Notes: generated by a model from the letters alone, not told the origin. DNA of 64,000 bases from Candidatus Dependentiae bacterium Noda2021 (GCA_020886235.1 AP025250.1:372001-436000), one strand, 5' to 3'. Shown: positions 37,731-46,890, numbered from the stretch's first letter. A program made the numbers and translations.

Positions 37731-38996
37731 ATGAATAGTGTTTTATTAATTCTGAGTTTGTTTTTATTAGTAACTAATGGGTACAGTAACGAATTGCCTC
37801 CATTAAAAATTTTGGCAATGGAACAGCTGAGTAAAAGCATTGACGCATTGCCGACCGCTGCATTGCGTATGCAGCACTACAAAAACATTAAGGATACAGC
37901 GGGCTCTTTAATTGATAACAAAGAATACTGCTACAAAAATTTTGAGGATTATTACTTTAAGACTCGTCGCTGGAATTACGTTTGGCAGACTTCCCAATCA
38001 CGGGCCTGTGATGTTCAGTTTGTGCAGATTAATGAAGCTGAGGATAAAATTGTTACTGGTGATACTATGGCTGTTATCATCTGGGATATACAAGGCAATC
38101 TCAAGGCTAAGCTTGATTATTCTATCCCGATAACTGCTCTTGCCATCAATTCAGATGGTAATACCATTGTTACGGGGCATGCAAATGGATATGTTGGGTG
38201 CGCTGTTCTCAAGGATGATGAGCAAGCGGGAATTGCTTTAGACAATTTTTTTACCTGTGAGCAAAGCACTGCGCCCATAATTGCCATTAATTACTTAGAC
38301 CATATAACGAAAATTGTATCTGCGTGTAAATCAGGAAGTGTGCGCCTATGGAGGTCTAACTTGCAACCTAGACGTGCCTTAGATACGGCAATCCCTGACG
38401 TGCAATCTATGTGGTGTAACGACAAAGTGATCTATGTGAATTCCGGCAATAATGATGTGTATAAACTCGATTATGACAAACAATCTAAGACGGTACTCAA
38501 AGCCCATCTCATGCCATTGAAGGCCAGTGCGCTGGCACAACGTGATAATAAAATAATATGTCTTGGGCCTTCACAGCTAACAATTTTTAACACCAAGAAA
38601 AATAAGCATGTTTGTGGTTCATTAGTTGAGGATAACAAAGTTTTCAATTCGTTAAGCAACGCAGCCATAGCTGATGATGGTGTTACCGCGTTGTTTGGAT
38701 CTGAAGCCGATGGCCTTGCCTGCTTAAACGTGGTCATGCTCTATGGCAATAGAATACATAATAATAGTTTTAGAAGGCTAACATTTCAGCGTTTACATTT
38801 GGATGAAAATTTATTTTTAAAAAAACAAATAAAAAAAATCGCATTAGGCAAAACTATATTAGCTGTCTTGTGTGAGAACAAGATTGAAAATGAAACTGAA
38901 TTTTATAATAGCTATCGTACGATAGAGGTTTACAAATCATTTTCATTAGAGCAGATACTTAATTATACTAAACCACAGCACCAACCCGTTGTATAA
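37731..38996 (+). CDS. exported WD40-like propeller protein
   Basis: A 421-residue product with a signal peptide (SVLLILSLFLLVTNGYS). Its N-terminus (PPLKILAMEQLSKSIDALP) resembles the start of the mature WD40 protein at 29.8 kb (PPSLRSLALDKSAEML), suggesting common descent. Repeats are weaker: INEAEDKIVTGDTMAVIIWDI, ITALAINSDGNTIVTGHANG and KIVSACKSGSVRLWR follow the WD40 blade pattern. Predicted beta-propeller; binding partner unknown. Confidence 0.7.
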   Translation: MNSVLLILSLFLLVTNGYSNELPPLKILAMEQLSKSIDALPTAALRMQHYKNIKDTAGSLIDNKEYCYKNFEDYYFKTRRWNYVWQTSQSRACDVQFVQINEAEDKIVTGDTMAVIIWDIQGNLKAKLDYSIPITALAINSDGNTIVTGHANGYVGCAVLKDDEQAGIALDNFFTCEQSTAPIIAINYLDHITKIVSACKSGSVRLWRSNLQPRRALDTAIPDVQSMWCNDKVIYVNSGNNDVYKLDYDKQSKTVLKAHLMPLKASALAQRDNKIICLGPSQLTIFNTKKNKHVCGSLVEDNKVFNSLSNAAIADDGVTALFGSEADGLACLNVVMLYGNRIHNNSFRRLTFQRLHLDENLFLKKQIKKIALGKTILAVLCENKIENETEFYNSYRTIEVYKSFSLEQILNYTKPQHQPVV

Positions 38997-39081
38997 TAAA
39001 TCGTATGACTTCAGTTTGTTTACACATGGTCAGAGTGCACGCAGTAATTAATGAAAAATACCTATAACAATAGATAGATCG

Positions 39082-39825
39082 ATGGCAGAAAAAAAAAGAC
39101 TTGATCAATTAGTACATGATTTATTTCCCCATTATAGCCGCAACTTGATACAAAGCTGGATAATGCAAGGAAAGATTATAGTAAACGGAACGGTTGTTAC
39201 CAAGCCTGGCGTTGCTACGCCCGTTGATGCAACAATCGTAGCGTCAATTGAAGAACCAAAGTATGTAGGCCGTGCTGGATTTAAATTAGAAAAAGCACTT
39301 GATTACTTTGGTATTCAAGTAGAAGGGCTTACGGCACTCGATGCGGGCTTATCAACCGGCGGATTTACCGATTGTTTATTGCAGCGCGGCATACACAAAG
39401 TGTATGGCGTTGATGTGGGTTATGGACAAGTGCATGAAAAAATCCGTAGTAATGATCGTGTGATTGTGATGGAGCGCACTAATTTGCGTGAATTACCTGA
39501 TCTTGGTGAGCAAGTAGATATTGTTACCCTGGATTTGTCATTCATATCTGTTTTAAAAGTTATGGATGTGATTAATAATGTTTTAAAGCCACAGGGCAAT
39601 TTAATAATTTTAATCAAGCCTCAGTTTGAAGCGCGCAAAGAAGATGTTGAGCGCGGCGGGCTGATTCGCAATGCACAGATTCACCGACAAGTCATTGAAA
39701 ATGTCACTAAAGGTATTGAGTCATATGGTTATGATCTCATTGGGGTGACTGACTCACCAATAACCGGAACGACGGGTAATAAAGAATTTTTAGCGTATTT
39801 TATCAAGCATGAACATACGGTATAA
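39082..39825 (+). CDS. tlyA: TlyA-family rRNA 2'-O-methyltransferase
   Basis: TlyA methylates ribose in 16S and 23S rRNA; in mycobacteria it governs capreomycin sensitivity. The 247-residue protein has an N-terminal S4 RNA-binding domain (KKRLDQLVHDLFPHYSRNLIQSWI) and a FtsJ-like methyltransferase: GRAGFKLEKAL, the SAM loop ALDAGLSTGGFTDCLLQRG, GVDVGYGQV and TLDLSFIS, with the catalytic lysine region LIILIKPQFEA. Normal length. A hairpin follows immediately. Confidence 0.95.
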   Translation: MAEKKRLDQLVHDLFPHYSRNLIQSWIMQGKIIVNGTVVTKPGVATPVDATIVASIEEPKYVGRAGFKLEKALDYFGIQVEGLTALDAGLSTGGFTDCLLQRGIHKVYGVDVGYGQVHEKIRSNDRVIVMERTNLRELPDLGEQVDIVTLDLSFISVLKVMDVINNVLKPQGNLIILIKPQFEARKEDVERGGLIRNAQIHRQVIENVTKGIESYGYDLIGVTDSPITGTTGNKEFLAYFIKHEHTV

Positions 39826-39828
39826 ATA

Positions 39829-39856
39829 AAATAGCCTTCGAGAGTGAAGGCTATTT
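39829..39856. terminator. hairpin between tlyA and the small-gene cluster
   Basis: AAATAGCCTTC pairs exactly with GAAGGCTATTT around GAGAGT. The stem is flanked by A/T runs on both sides, so it could end transcripts from both directions. A perfect DnaA-box-like TTATCCACA at 39855-39863 overlaps its right edge; it is single and probably incidental. Confidence 0.65.
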
Positions 39857-39865
39857 ATCCACACA

Positions 39866-40072
39866 TTACTTCTTCTCAGAATTATGAGAACCGCGACGAT
39901 GATCTGCTTCTGTGAGATGTGTTTCTTTTTGTGAGTTTGGTATATTTTTTGGGCTTTGATAACCCGTATGCGATTTGTCAGCTTGTTTGCTTGACTTGTT
40001 GTGCTCTTGATCAACTAATTGTTTTTCTTTTGAGCTTTCCCAACCATTTTGTTTAGTGTTTTTTTGTGCCAT
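39866..40072 (-). CDS. small, very hydrophilic protein (68 aa)
   Basis: ATG 40072 is preceded by AAAGGAG; a longer frame to 40126 has no site. The product (MAQKNTKQNGWESSKEKQL..., ending RRGSHNSEKK) has almost no hydrophobic residues and is rich in Lys, Gln, Ser, Asn and His, so it should be disordered. Its N-terminus (M-A-x5-Q-N-G-W-E) resembles that of the 76-residue protein two genes upstream (M-A-x6-Q-N-W-E), suggesting paralogs. Such hydrophilin-like proteins are often stress-induced; role inferred. Confidence 0.65.
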   Translation of the reverse strand: MAQKNTKQNGWESSKEKQLVDQEHNKSSKQADKSHTGYQSPKNIPNSQKETHLTEADHRRGSHNSEKK

Positions 40073-40113
40073 GATGGTACTCCTTTTTAACGGCAATAGG
40101 GTAGTTATTTTGA

Positions 40114-40245
40114 TTAGCATCCACATGAATTGCTGTGTTTGTGCTTACTTGCCGATTTTGTGTTTTTTTTAGGTTGAGCAGATTTAGCATTATTATTTTT
40201 TTTATTATTTGATGCGGTATTTTTTTTAGTAGATTTGATCGCCAT
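40114..40245 (-). CDS. small Lys/Asn-rich peptide (43 aa) with CGC end
   Basis: This frame was found by reading the gap: ATG 40245 with AAAGGG upstream, 43 codons, stop at 40114. The product is MAIKSTKKNTASNNKKN..., highly basic, ending HKHSNSCGC, so it finishes with a His/Cys-rich tip that could bind metal. The clean ribosome site and its place in a same-strand series of small genes support it; a coding test is still needed because the composition is so simple. Confidence 0.5.
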   Translation of the reverse strand: MAIKSTKKNTASNNKKNNNAKSAQPKKNTKSASKHKHSNSCGC

Positions 40246-40307
40246 GATATTCCCTTTCAATAGTATTTAACAAGACAATGCCCCCTATAAAGGGGGGCGA
40301 CATACGA

Positions 40308-40538
40308 TTACTCGTAATCTTCGTCTAAATGATTGCCTTTTTTGTATGATGAAGATTCTTCTTTACCATACTTAGCAGTTTTATCGTGGTGCTGTTTACC
40401 GTGTGAACGTTCTTGTTCGCTACGTGAATGGCCAGCTTCTTTAGTTTTACCGGTTGTATGCTCTTGTTTTCCATGTTTGGTACTGGTTGATTTGTTCTCA
40501 TTTTCCCAGTTTTGGTTCTTTTTGAATTCATTTGCCAT
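40308..40538 (-). CDS. small, very hydrophilic protein (76 aa)
   Basis: ATG 40538 has AAAAGGAG at a good distance. The product (MANEFKKNQNWENENKSTST..., ending KKGNHLDEDYE) is rich in Lys, His, Glu, Ser and Gly with repeated K-x-G/K-H motifs, so it is likely intrinsically disordered. It resembles general-stress hydrophilins (KGG/GsiB-like composition) but no repeat family is certain. Sister of the 68-residue gene downstream. The stop is at 40308. Confidence 0.65.
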   Translation of the reverse strand: MANEFKKNQNWENENKSTSTKHGKQEHTTGKTKEAGHSRSEQERSHGKQHHDKTAKYGKEESSSYKKGNHLDEDYE

Positions 40539-40579
40539 GATATTCTCCTTTTAAAATAATAAAGACACTTGTTAATCAA

Positions 40580-40756
40580 TTATCTATTGCTTCGTTTACT
40601 TGATTTACCGACTGAGCGGTTTTTGTATGTTTGTGAGGTTTTGCCCGAAGCAACTTTATCTGTTTTTTTTCTTTTTAATAAACCACTCACCTTTACATTT
40701 TTCTTTGAAAATGATTTAGCTGCACCTGCAGAAGCTTTCTTTTTCACGCGCGTCAT
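40580..40756 (-). CDS. small strongly basic protein (58 aa)
   Basis: Found by reading the gap between two tracked genes: ATG 40756 with AAGGA seven bases upstream, 58 codons, stop TAA at 40580. The product (MTRVKKKASAGAAKSFSKK..., ending SSKRSNR) has about one third Lys and Arg and no acidic patch. It could bind nucleic acid, like the small basic proteins of compacted nucleoids, but composition is the only evidence. It starts 15 bases after the stop of the Tyr/Asn-rich exported gene upstream. Confidence 0.55.
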   Translation of the reverse strand: MTRVKKKASAGAAKSFSKKNVKVSGLLKRKKTDKVASGKTSQTYKNRSVGKSSKRSNR

Positions 40757-40770
40757 TTTTTTATCCTTGC

Positions 40771-41175
40771 TTACGGCCTAAAAGACTGACCAAAGGTACT
40801 ATTTTGATAGCGATTATTATAAATGGGATAGTTATTGTTTTGATAACTTGGTCCTACTCGTCTATTTAAATAGTCTGATGTGTTCTTTTGATAATTTTGA
40901 TAATACGATGAACTTGGTGTAGCTGATGGATTATACTCATATTCATTAGGTGTATATTCTTTAGGTTGATAACCGTATTTGTCCAAATTGGTATCGTTAT
41001 ATTGATATTGATAATCAGCAGGTTTGTTAAACGTTTTGTCTTCAAACTGTGTTTTGTAATAATTGTTTTGCTCAACGCCATATTTATCTGCGTATGGATT
41101 GCTCCAACTATCTGTCCAGTAAGCAAAACCCTGTGATGATACTAATGACAGTATTAATAGTAGTAATTTCTTCAT
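40771..41175 (-). CDS. exported Tyr/Asn-rich low-complexity protein
   Basis: I use ATG 41175 (AAAAGGG six bases further upstream than the ATG at 41181 allows). A signal peptide (KKLLLLILSLVSSQGFA) precedes about 115 residues made largely of Tyr, Asn, Gln, Pro and Ser, with repeats such as Y-Q-Y-Q-Y-N, Y-Q-P-K-E-Y-T-P and Y-Q-N-N-N-Y-P. This composition suggests a disordered or adhesive surface protein. No family recognised. First gene of the small-gene series running to 39866. Confidence 0.7.
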   Translation of the reverse strand: MKKLLLLILSLVSSQGFAYWTDSWSNPYADKYGVEQNNYYKTQFEDKTFNKPADYQYQYNDTNLDKYGYQPKEYTPNEYEYNPSATPSSSYYQNYQKNTSDYLNRRVGPSYQNNNYPIYNNRYQNSTFGQSFRP

Positions 41176-41443
41176 ATTCATCCCTTTTTATTCTTTTTTG
41201 CTATTTTTATTCTCAACAAAGCTCCTAGTGTCAGATTAGCAAAGAGGGTCCGTTAATTGCAATACTTAATTTATATTTGTAAATAACGATCTTTGTTGTG
41301 TGGTAAATTAAGTATCGTTGGTTATTTATTAAAATAAAGCATAGTAATCTAGCTGTTAAAATGAGAATCTATTCATAAATCTTGCATGGATTGTGGCTGG
41401 CTAGTCAAAAATAACTTTTTTTGGTATGGTTAAACCTGAAGTT

Positions 41444-41520
<77 letters not shown>

Positions 41521-41709
41521 TAGTTCGCTAAAGCTTCGTATGGCAGGCCATTTTTTTTATGAAACAAATAATTATCAATTGTGTCTCACGTTAATTTTGG
41601 TGTAGAAAATTAGCAATCTTGTGTAACTGTATACCTTAAATAGATCCAAGCGGTATAGTTAAGAAAATTTAAATATCATTAGTTGCTCCCATATGAAAGG
41701 AAACATACT

Positions 41710-42264
41710 ATGTCATTATTATTACTAGCGCTTGCAGCTCTTGCTGGAGTGGTTATTTGGTTTATTGGCGGATTTAATAAATTTGTACATTTAAAAGCTC
41801 TTGTTGATGAAGCATGGAGTGGTATTGATGTGCAATTAAAACGTCGCTATGATTTGATTCCTAATTTAGTAGCCGTGGTAAAGCAATATGCTACCCATGA
41901 AAAATCTATTTTTGAGGATATTGCCCGTGCTCGTTCGCGCGCTATTAATGCTCAGGGTGTAGAAGATAAAGCGTCTGCAGAAAGTGGTTTAACTCAAACC
42001 CTTAAAACGTTGTTTGCCGTGGCTGAAAACTATCCAAATCTTAAAGCGAATGAAAACTTTTTATCATTGCAACAAGATTTAGGCGCTATTGAAAATGAAA
42101 TACAGTTATCTCGCCGTTACTATAATGGTGCAGCGCGTAATTATAATGTGGCAGTAACCACGTTTCCTGCGCGTTTAATTGCAGCTGCTAGTGGCTATCA
42201 CGCGGTCCCTTATTTTGAGCTCAATACTGCCGCTGAAAGAGAAAATCCTCAAATAACATTCTAG
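41710..42264 (+). CDS. LemA-family membrane-anchored protein
   Basis: ATG 41710 follows GAAAGGA. The 184-residue product has one N-terminal membrane helix (LLLLALAALAGVVIWFIGGF) and a helical LemA domain with the signature D-E-A-W-S-G-I-D-V-Q-L-K-R-R-Y-D-L-I-P-N-L. LemA proteins are widespread but poorly understood; they occur with DUF2207 proteins in many bacteria, and here the DUF2207 gene starts 10 bases after the stop. Good family match, unknown biochemical role. Confidence 0.9.
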   Translation: MSLLLLALAALAGVVIWFIGGFNKFVHLKALVDEAWSGIDVQLKRRYDLIPNLVAVVKQYATHEKSIFEDIARARSRAINAQGVEDKASAESGLTQTLKTLFAVAENYPNLKANENFLSLQQDLGAIENEIQLSRRYYNGAARNYNVAVTTFPARLIAAASGYHAVPYFELNTAAERENPQITF

Positions 42265-42274
42265 GTTAGGTACT

Positions 42275-44023
42275 ATGAAAAAAATGAACCTAATGATAGG
42301 GATCCAGCTCGCTATGAGCTGGATCTTTTGTATAACAAGTTTTGCACAAGAGCGCATTATATCTTTTGAAAGCGCGATAACGGTACATTCAAATAGTTCA
42401 ATGTCGGTTGTCGAGACTATTACCGTTGCAGCACGTGGTGAACAGATCAAACGAGGTATTATTAGGGCAATTCCTACCAAATATGATAGGCCACACGTGG
42501 GAACCTATACTGTGGGCTTTATCATTACCAGCGTGTTGCATAATGATGTCCCCGCACCTTTTGTTGTAGAATCTTCTGCGTATGGTAAAGAAATTTATAT
42601 TGGTGATAAAAACATACTACTCCAGCCTGGTGTACATACCTATCAGATAGCCTATACTACCGATCGCCAATTATTATTTTTACCGGAGCATGATGAATTG
42701 TATTGGAATGTCACCGGTAACTTTTGGCGTTTGCCAATTGACCGTGCGCGTGCCATTATAACACTGCCTACCCAAGTCCCAATGAATCAGGTAGAAGTTG
42801 TTGCCTACACGGGGTTTAAAGGCGAACGAGCACAAGACTACACGGTTGATAAGACAGGTAGAACTATTGTAGTAACTACCACCACTCCACTAAAAAGTAC
42901 CTATAATTATGGGAGCCAAGGGCTTACCATTGCTGTCGCGTGGCCAAAAGGGTATGTAAAAGAACCAAGCTTATTTAAACAAATTTCTTATTTTGTAAGA
43001 GACTTTCAGTATCAACTTTGGATTGGTTTTATTGGTCTTTTGTTACTCTGTTTTATTATATGGGCCTGGCTTACTATTAATCGTGAGCAAAAGCCGGGTA
43101 TCATTATTCCTCTATTTCATCCACCAACCGGCATGACACCGGGAGGTGTAAATTACATTGCCCAGCAGCAATTTGAACTCAACGCATTTTCATCTGAGAT
43201 TGTAGAAATGGCCGTAAAAGGATATTTAAAAATTGAATATTCTAATACGTCATGGATGTCTGGTGGTCATTACATACTACATAAATTAACACCACCTTCT
43301 GATGATGCGCCTCAGATACAAAAAGATATTTATAACCAATTGTTTACCGGTCAAGATGCAGTGTATCTAACTGAATCTTCTCAGAATATTACCGAGCCAG
43401 CATTGCGTCGCCTGGGGACAACGCTTGATTTACGCTATGGACCCTATCTAAAGTTTTACAGCACGTATGCCAGTATCGCATGGGCATTAGCCATAGGCGG
43501 CATTATCTTTGGTATCATATTTTTTTCGAGCAACAATCACACTCATTGGGATTTGTTGGTTGCAGCATCGATTTTCATAGCTACCTTTTTGTTTTCCCGT
43601 CGCTGTTATGGATTTACTCCAGAGGGAAAAAAATTAAGCGAGGACATTCAGGGTTTTAAATTGTTCTTAACTACTACTGAACAAGAGCGCATGAAGATGA
43701 TTGGCACTCCTCCCACGCGTACCCCGGAGTTGTATGAAAAATATTTGCCCTATGCAATGGCGCTTGGTGTAGAACAACAATGGACTAAGCAATTTACGCC
43801 GGTATTTGAACGACTCAAGCAAGAAGGACACGCATATGTACCGTTTTGGTACATGGGACCACAAGGAAGTTCCTTTGCTTCATTTAGACCGGCTGCGTTT
43901 AATTCGTCAGTAAACAGTAGCTTTGCTTCTTCTCTTCGTTCAACAACTACGTTCACGACAGGAACAGGCGGAGGTGGAAGTTCTGGTGGCGGCCGTGGCG
44001 GCGGTGGTGGCGGTGGCTGGTAA
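42275..44023 (+). CDS. DUF2207 membrane protein, partner of LemA
   Basis: The 582-residue protein has a signal peptide, a beta-rich extracytoplasmic DUF2207 domain (IISFESAITVHSNSSMSVVETITV, LYWNVTGNFWRLPI), membrane segments near LWIGFIGLLLLCFIIWAWLT and FYSTYASIAWALAIGGIIFG, a cytoplasmic winged-helix-like middle, and a C-terminal Ser/Gly-rich tail of the GGGGSSGGGRGGGGGGGW type, usual for this family. Function is not known; pairing with lemA suggests an envelope complex. A tRNA-Arg follows after 44 bases. Confidence 0.88.
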   Translation: MKKMNLMIGIQLAMSWIFCITSFAQERIISFESAITVHSNSSMSVVETITVAARGEQIKRGIIRAIPTKYDRPHVGTYTVGFIITSVLHNDVPAPFVVESSAYGKEIYIGDKNILLQPGVHTYQIAYTTDRQLLFLPEHDELYWNVTGNFWRLPIDRARAIITLPTQVPMNQVEVVAYTGFKGERAQDYTVDKTGRTIVVTTTTPLKSTYNYGSQGLTIAVAWPKGYVKEPSLFKQISYFVRDFQYQLWIGFIGLLLLCFIIWAWLTINREQKPGIIIPLFHPPTGMTPGGVNYIAQQQFELNAFSSEIVEMAVKGYLKIEYSNTSWMSGGHYILHKLTPPSDDAPQIQKDIYNQLFTGQDAVYLTESSQNITEPALRRLGTTLDLRYGPYLKFYSTYASIAWALAIGGIIFGIIFFSSNNHTHWDLLVAASIFIATFLFSRRCYGFTPEGKKLSEDIQGFKLFLTTTEQERMKMIGTPPTRTPELYEKYLPYAMALGVEQQWTKQFTPVFERLKQEGHAYVPFWYMGPQGSSFASFRPAAFNSSVNSSFASSLRSTTTFTTGTGGGGSSGGGRGGGGGGGW

Positions 44024-44067
44024 CGCGCGTGACCTTTAGGTATGATGTTGTATAATAATGTATATCA

Positions 44068-44144
44068 GCGCCCGTAGCTCAGTTGGATAGAGCGGTGGAT
44101 TCCTAATCCGCAGGCCACAGGTTCAAATCCTGTCGGGCGCACCA
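44068..44144 (+). tRNA. tRNA-Arg (anticodon CCT)
   Basis: Cloverleaf: acceptor GCGCCCG/CGGGCGC, D-arm GCTCAGTTGGATAGAGC, anticodon stem GTGGA/TCCGC around TTCCTAA (anticodon CCT, reads AGG), T-arm GGTTCAAATCC, discriminator A, encoded CCA at 44142-44144. Its acceptor stem is identical to that of tRNA-Arg(TCG) at 41444. Confidence 0.94.
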
Positions 44145-44184
44145 TAAAAGAAGCTAACTATTCACTACATACTCAGGAGCGTTT

Positions 44185-44667
44185 ATGAACATGTTTTCTA
44201 TAATAACTGCAATGCCATATTGGATGTGGGGTATTTTTGGGTATTTATTGTACAGCGGTTATAAAGCTACTAAAAATGGTCTCCATACACTATATTCATT
44301 GGGCACTGGTCCAACGTTATTAACACTCTGGTCATTATTTTCTGGGCTCAAGCTTGGTGTGTGGTTTTGGGTTGTAGCGCTGGTGTTGCTTGGTGGTGTC
44401 GTAGTTGGTTTTAAAATTATGAATCGTCTGCCCGTTTCATTTAAATCAAATAATTTAGTTAATCTTTCAGGTAGCTATATTCCGTTTATCGCATCAGCTA
44501 TTTTCTTTGTAATTAAATACGGTCATGCGTTATTGTATGCGTACAATTCGCCCGTTATACACTTTCTTATTACCAAATTGTTGGGTGCATCCTTTTCAAG
44601 TTTAGTGTCAGGTATTTCACTCGGTAGATTTGTAAATATAGTTAAAAGATATTTTCTATCAAATTAA
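44185..44667 (+). CDS. small multi-spanning membrane protein (DUF6622-like)
   Basis: A 160-residue protein with about five hydrophobic segments, starting MNMFSIITAMPYWMWGIFGY. The pattern of an N-terminal P-x-W-x-W followed by G-Y-K-A-T resembles DUF6622 membrane proteins; that match is from memory of the pattern and is tentative. AGGAG lies five bases before ATG 44185. No partner gene; transcribed alone after the tRNA. Confidence 0.6.
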   Translation: MNMFSIITAMPYWMWGIFGYLLYSGYKATKNGLHTLYSLGTGPTLLTLWSLFSGLKLGVWFWVVALVLLGGVVVGFKIMNRLPVSFKSNNLVNLSGSYIPFIASAIFFVIKYGHALLYAYNSPVIHFLITKLLGASFSSLVSGISLGRFVNIVKRYFLSN

Positions 44668-44806
44668 TCCGCCCGTAAGACTTCGTTCATTATGTGAATT
44701 GTTTGATTCATTCTGACAATTCACTATTTATATTTGCATCAATCTACAATTGAGCGTATGATTACTTAGTTTTTTTATTAGTAAGTATTTTGTAACGCGG
44801 TGCTGT

Positions 44807-46777
44807 ATGAATAGATTTGTTTGTCTGCTCTTCCTTTTGGTATCAATGTTTCATGCAAATGGTATGGATGAGCAACGTGTGGTTCAACCCATAGATGTTA
44901 TTCACGTACAGTACTATACTCCCGAGCTGAAGCGGACATTAAATAACGAAGAATTTAAGGCGTTATACAAGAATGCTGAAACGGGTGATAAACAAAGCCA
45001 ATTTTATTTAGGTGTCAGGTATCTTAAGGCACATAATCCATTGAACCTCACTGATTTGAACAAAGCCGAAGATTGGTTGATTAAATCTCAACGGCAAGAT
45101 TATGTGCCTGCTTATATAGGATTAATTGAATGTGCAAAACAACAAGAAAATCCCGAGGCAATAATTAAGTATGCACAGCAGGCTGTCAAGCGTGGTCTTT
45201 TATCTTGCGGTTATTATGTTGCAAAGGGTTATGAACTGTTAAATCGTTCCTTGGAAGCTGTGGAGTATTACCAAGCAGCTTACGATGCGATAACGAAGTA
45301 TCCAGATATTTATTTTAACTCAAACTTTAATGATTGTATTTTAGCTGCTATCGCTAAACTGTGGTATTTTTCAGGGGATGATCACAAAAAAGCAAAAGCG
45401 ATACCCATTTTTAAAGCATTAGCCGATGACGATCATATTGAGGGGATCTATTTGCTTGCTATGCATTACATGACAACTAATAGTACAGCTCTTAAAAAAT
45501 TATTGTATCGTGTTGAAAAAGACATACCCGTTCCTCATGATTACTGTAGTAAGTTTTATTATAATCAGGCACTTTCACTGCTGGGATTTATAATAGAATG
45601 TGATACTGGTGATATTGAGCGTGCAAAACATTATTATAAAAAATCGCATGATGAAATGGGTAAATATTTTTTGGCTAATCTTGTCTTATTAGATGAAATG
45701 GAAGGCGATAAACACCACGCGCTTGAATGCATGGATGAATTGCTCGCGCGCGATCATGACCTTTGTGTATCCCTATTTTGTCGATACATACCTTATTTGA
45801 TTTCTCATAACAAAATAGATGAAGCGCTTGCTCTTGATAAAAAATTTTATTCAACAAGTGACCCGAATTTGGTAACGCAGCTACAATTAGCAATTGCTTA
45901 CGCGTACGGCCACGGGGTAAAAAAAGATTCTAAGATAGCTCAGATATATTTTGATAACATCTTGAATTCTAATAAAACTGATTATGAATCCAAATACGTT
46001 ACGACAGGATACATGCATTTATTTGGTCTTGGAGTAAAAAAAGATATATCGCGTGGTATGCAACTTATTGAAATGTCTCAAACGAAAATTCAAGATTTAA
46101 AAATTAAGTTATCAAAATTGTTTCCTCTTATTGAAACAGTAAAAGATGAATTAGCGCAAAAAGCAGCCGGGGCGCTTATTAAAGAAGAAAAAGCTGCAAG
46201 TCAAAAAAAGAAAAAAAATAATACTAACATTAAAAAAACAGATTCGCTCTCTGAACTATTTGAGGTAACACCACAAAAATGGAATAGCCTTTTTAAAACT
46301 GAAGATGGAAGTTATGTTTCAGAAATAAAAAAGCAAGATAAAACGTTTACTATCTTTGATCCAAAGCGTAATGAGCAGCTGATAGTGCAAAGCTGTGCTG
46401 CACGAAAGAAGAATTATTCCCAGATTGAATCACTAAATTTTCACAAGCGTATCATGCAGAGAAAAGGTAAGGGTGGCCAGTTTAAAAAACTGAGTCATAA
46501 AACAATTCATGATCATGATTTTGCTCAAATGCTTGATTACGTTATACAATATATTGGAAAGCTTGTGCCGTTTGCTAAACCCTCAAGTACCTGCGCTAGC
46601 GACGAATTAACTGCTCCTGTCACACGGCATAATCTAATTACCGGACAACAGGTAGAATGTAATGCGGAGTATGGATTTGGTGAAAGGGATAATGATGTTT
46701 ATGTGTATCACCGTTTATTACGGCCTATTAAAAATATAACCACTGACAATCAAGCATCACTCCCGTACAAATCTTGA
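44807..46777 (+). CDS. exported Sel1/TPR-repeat protein with a distinct C-terminal domain
   Basis: 656 residues with a signal peptide (RFVCLLFLLVSMFHANG). Sel1-like repeats are seen at the N-terminus (GDKQSQFYLGVRYLKAH), in the middle (EGIYLLAMHYMTTNS) and near residues 355-420 (LAIAYAYGHGVKKDSKIAQIYF, YMHLFGLGVKKDISRGMQLI). After a Lys-rich linker (EEKAASQKKKKNNTNIKK) comes a 170-residue C-terminal domain containing FHKRIMQRKGKGGQFKKLSHKTIHDHDF, which I do not recognise; linkers followed by unique tails are common in exported effectors. Sel1 proteins bind partners; a host target is inferred. Confidence 0.75.
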   Translation: MNRFVCLLFLLVSMFHANGMDEQRVVQPIDVIHVQYYTPELKRTLNNEEFKALYKNAETGDKQSQFYLGVRYLKAHNPLNLTDLNKAEDWLIKSQRQDYVPAYIGLIECAKQQENPEAIIKYAQQAVKRGLLSCGYYVAKGYELLNRSLEAVEYYQAAYDAITKYPDIYFNSNFNDCILAAIAKLWYFSGDDHKKAKAIPIFKALADDDHIEGIYLLAMHYMTTNSTALKKLLYRVEKDIPVPHDYCSKFYYNQALSLLGFIIECDTGDIERAKHYYKKSHDEMGKYFLANLVLLDEMEGDKHHALECMDELLARDHDLCVSLFCRYIPYLISHNKIDEALALDKKFYSTSDPNLVTQLQLAIAYAYGHGVKKDSKIAQIYFDNILNSNKTDYESKYVTTGYMHLFGLGVKKDISRGMQLIEMSQTKIQDLKIKLSKLFPLIETVKDELAQKAAGALIKEEKAASQKKKKNNTNIKKTDSLSELFEVTPQKWNSLFKTEDGSYVSEIKKQDKTFTIFDPKRNEQLIVQSCAARKKNYSQIESLNFHKRIMQRKGKGGQFKKLSHKTIHDHDFAQMLDYVIQYIGKLVPFAKPSSTCASDELTAPVTRHNLITGQQVECNAEYGFGERDNDVYVYHRLLRPIKNITTDNQASLPYKS

Positions 46778-46852
46778 TTTGTAGATCATGTGCTATTATG
46801 GGTTATAGCGTTAGGTGATGTATATTGTTTGGTCAAATTTTGTCCAACTTGT

Positions 46853-46890
46853 GAAAGGTACCTCTAGATTCTAAAGGTACCTTTTATTTT
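46853..46890. terminator. bidirectional terminator hairpin
   Basis: AAAGGTACC (46854-46862) pairs with GGTACCTTT (46876-46884), followed by TTATTTTTTT on the plus side and by A-rich sequence for the minus side. It sits between two convergent genes and can serve both. Confidence 0.8.

Noticed and set aside
39855-39863. Perfect DnaA-box sequence TTATCCACA as part of an origin
   Set aside because: It is a single copy at the edge of a terminator hairpin, 19 kb from dnaA; no second box nearby.
41521-41570. Terminator after tRNA-Arg(TCG)
   Set aside because: ATGGC-AG-GCCAT would leave only a two-base loop, so a stable hairpin cannot form as written, although a T-run follows.
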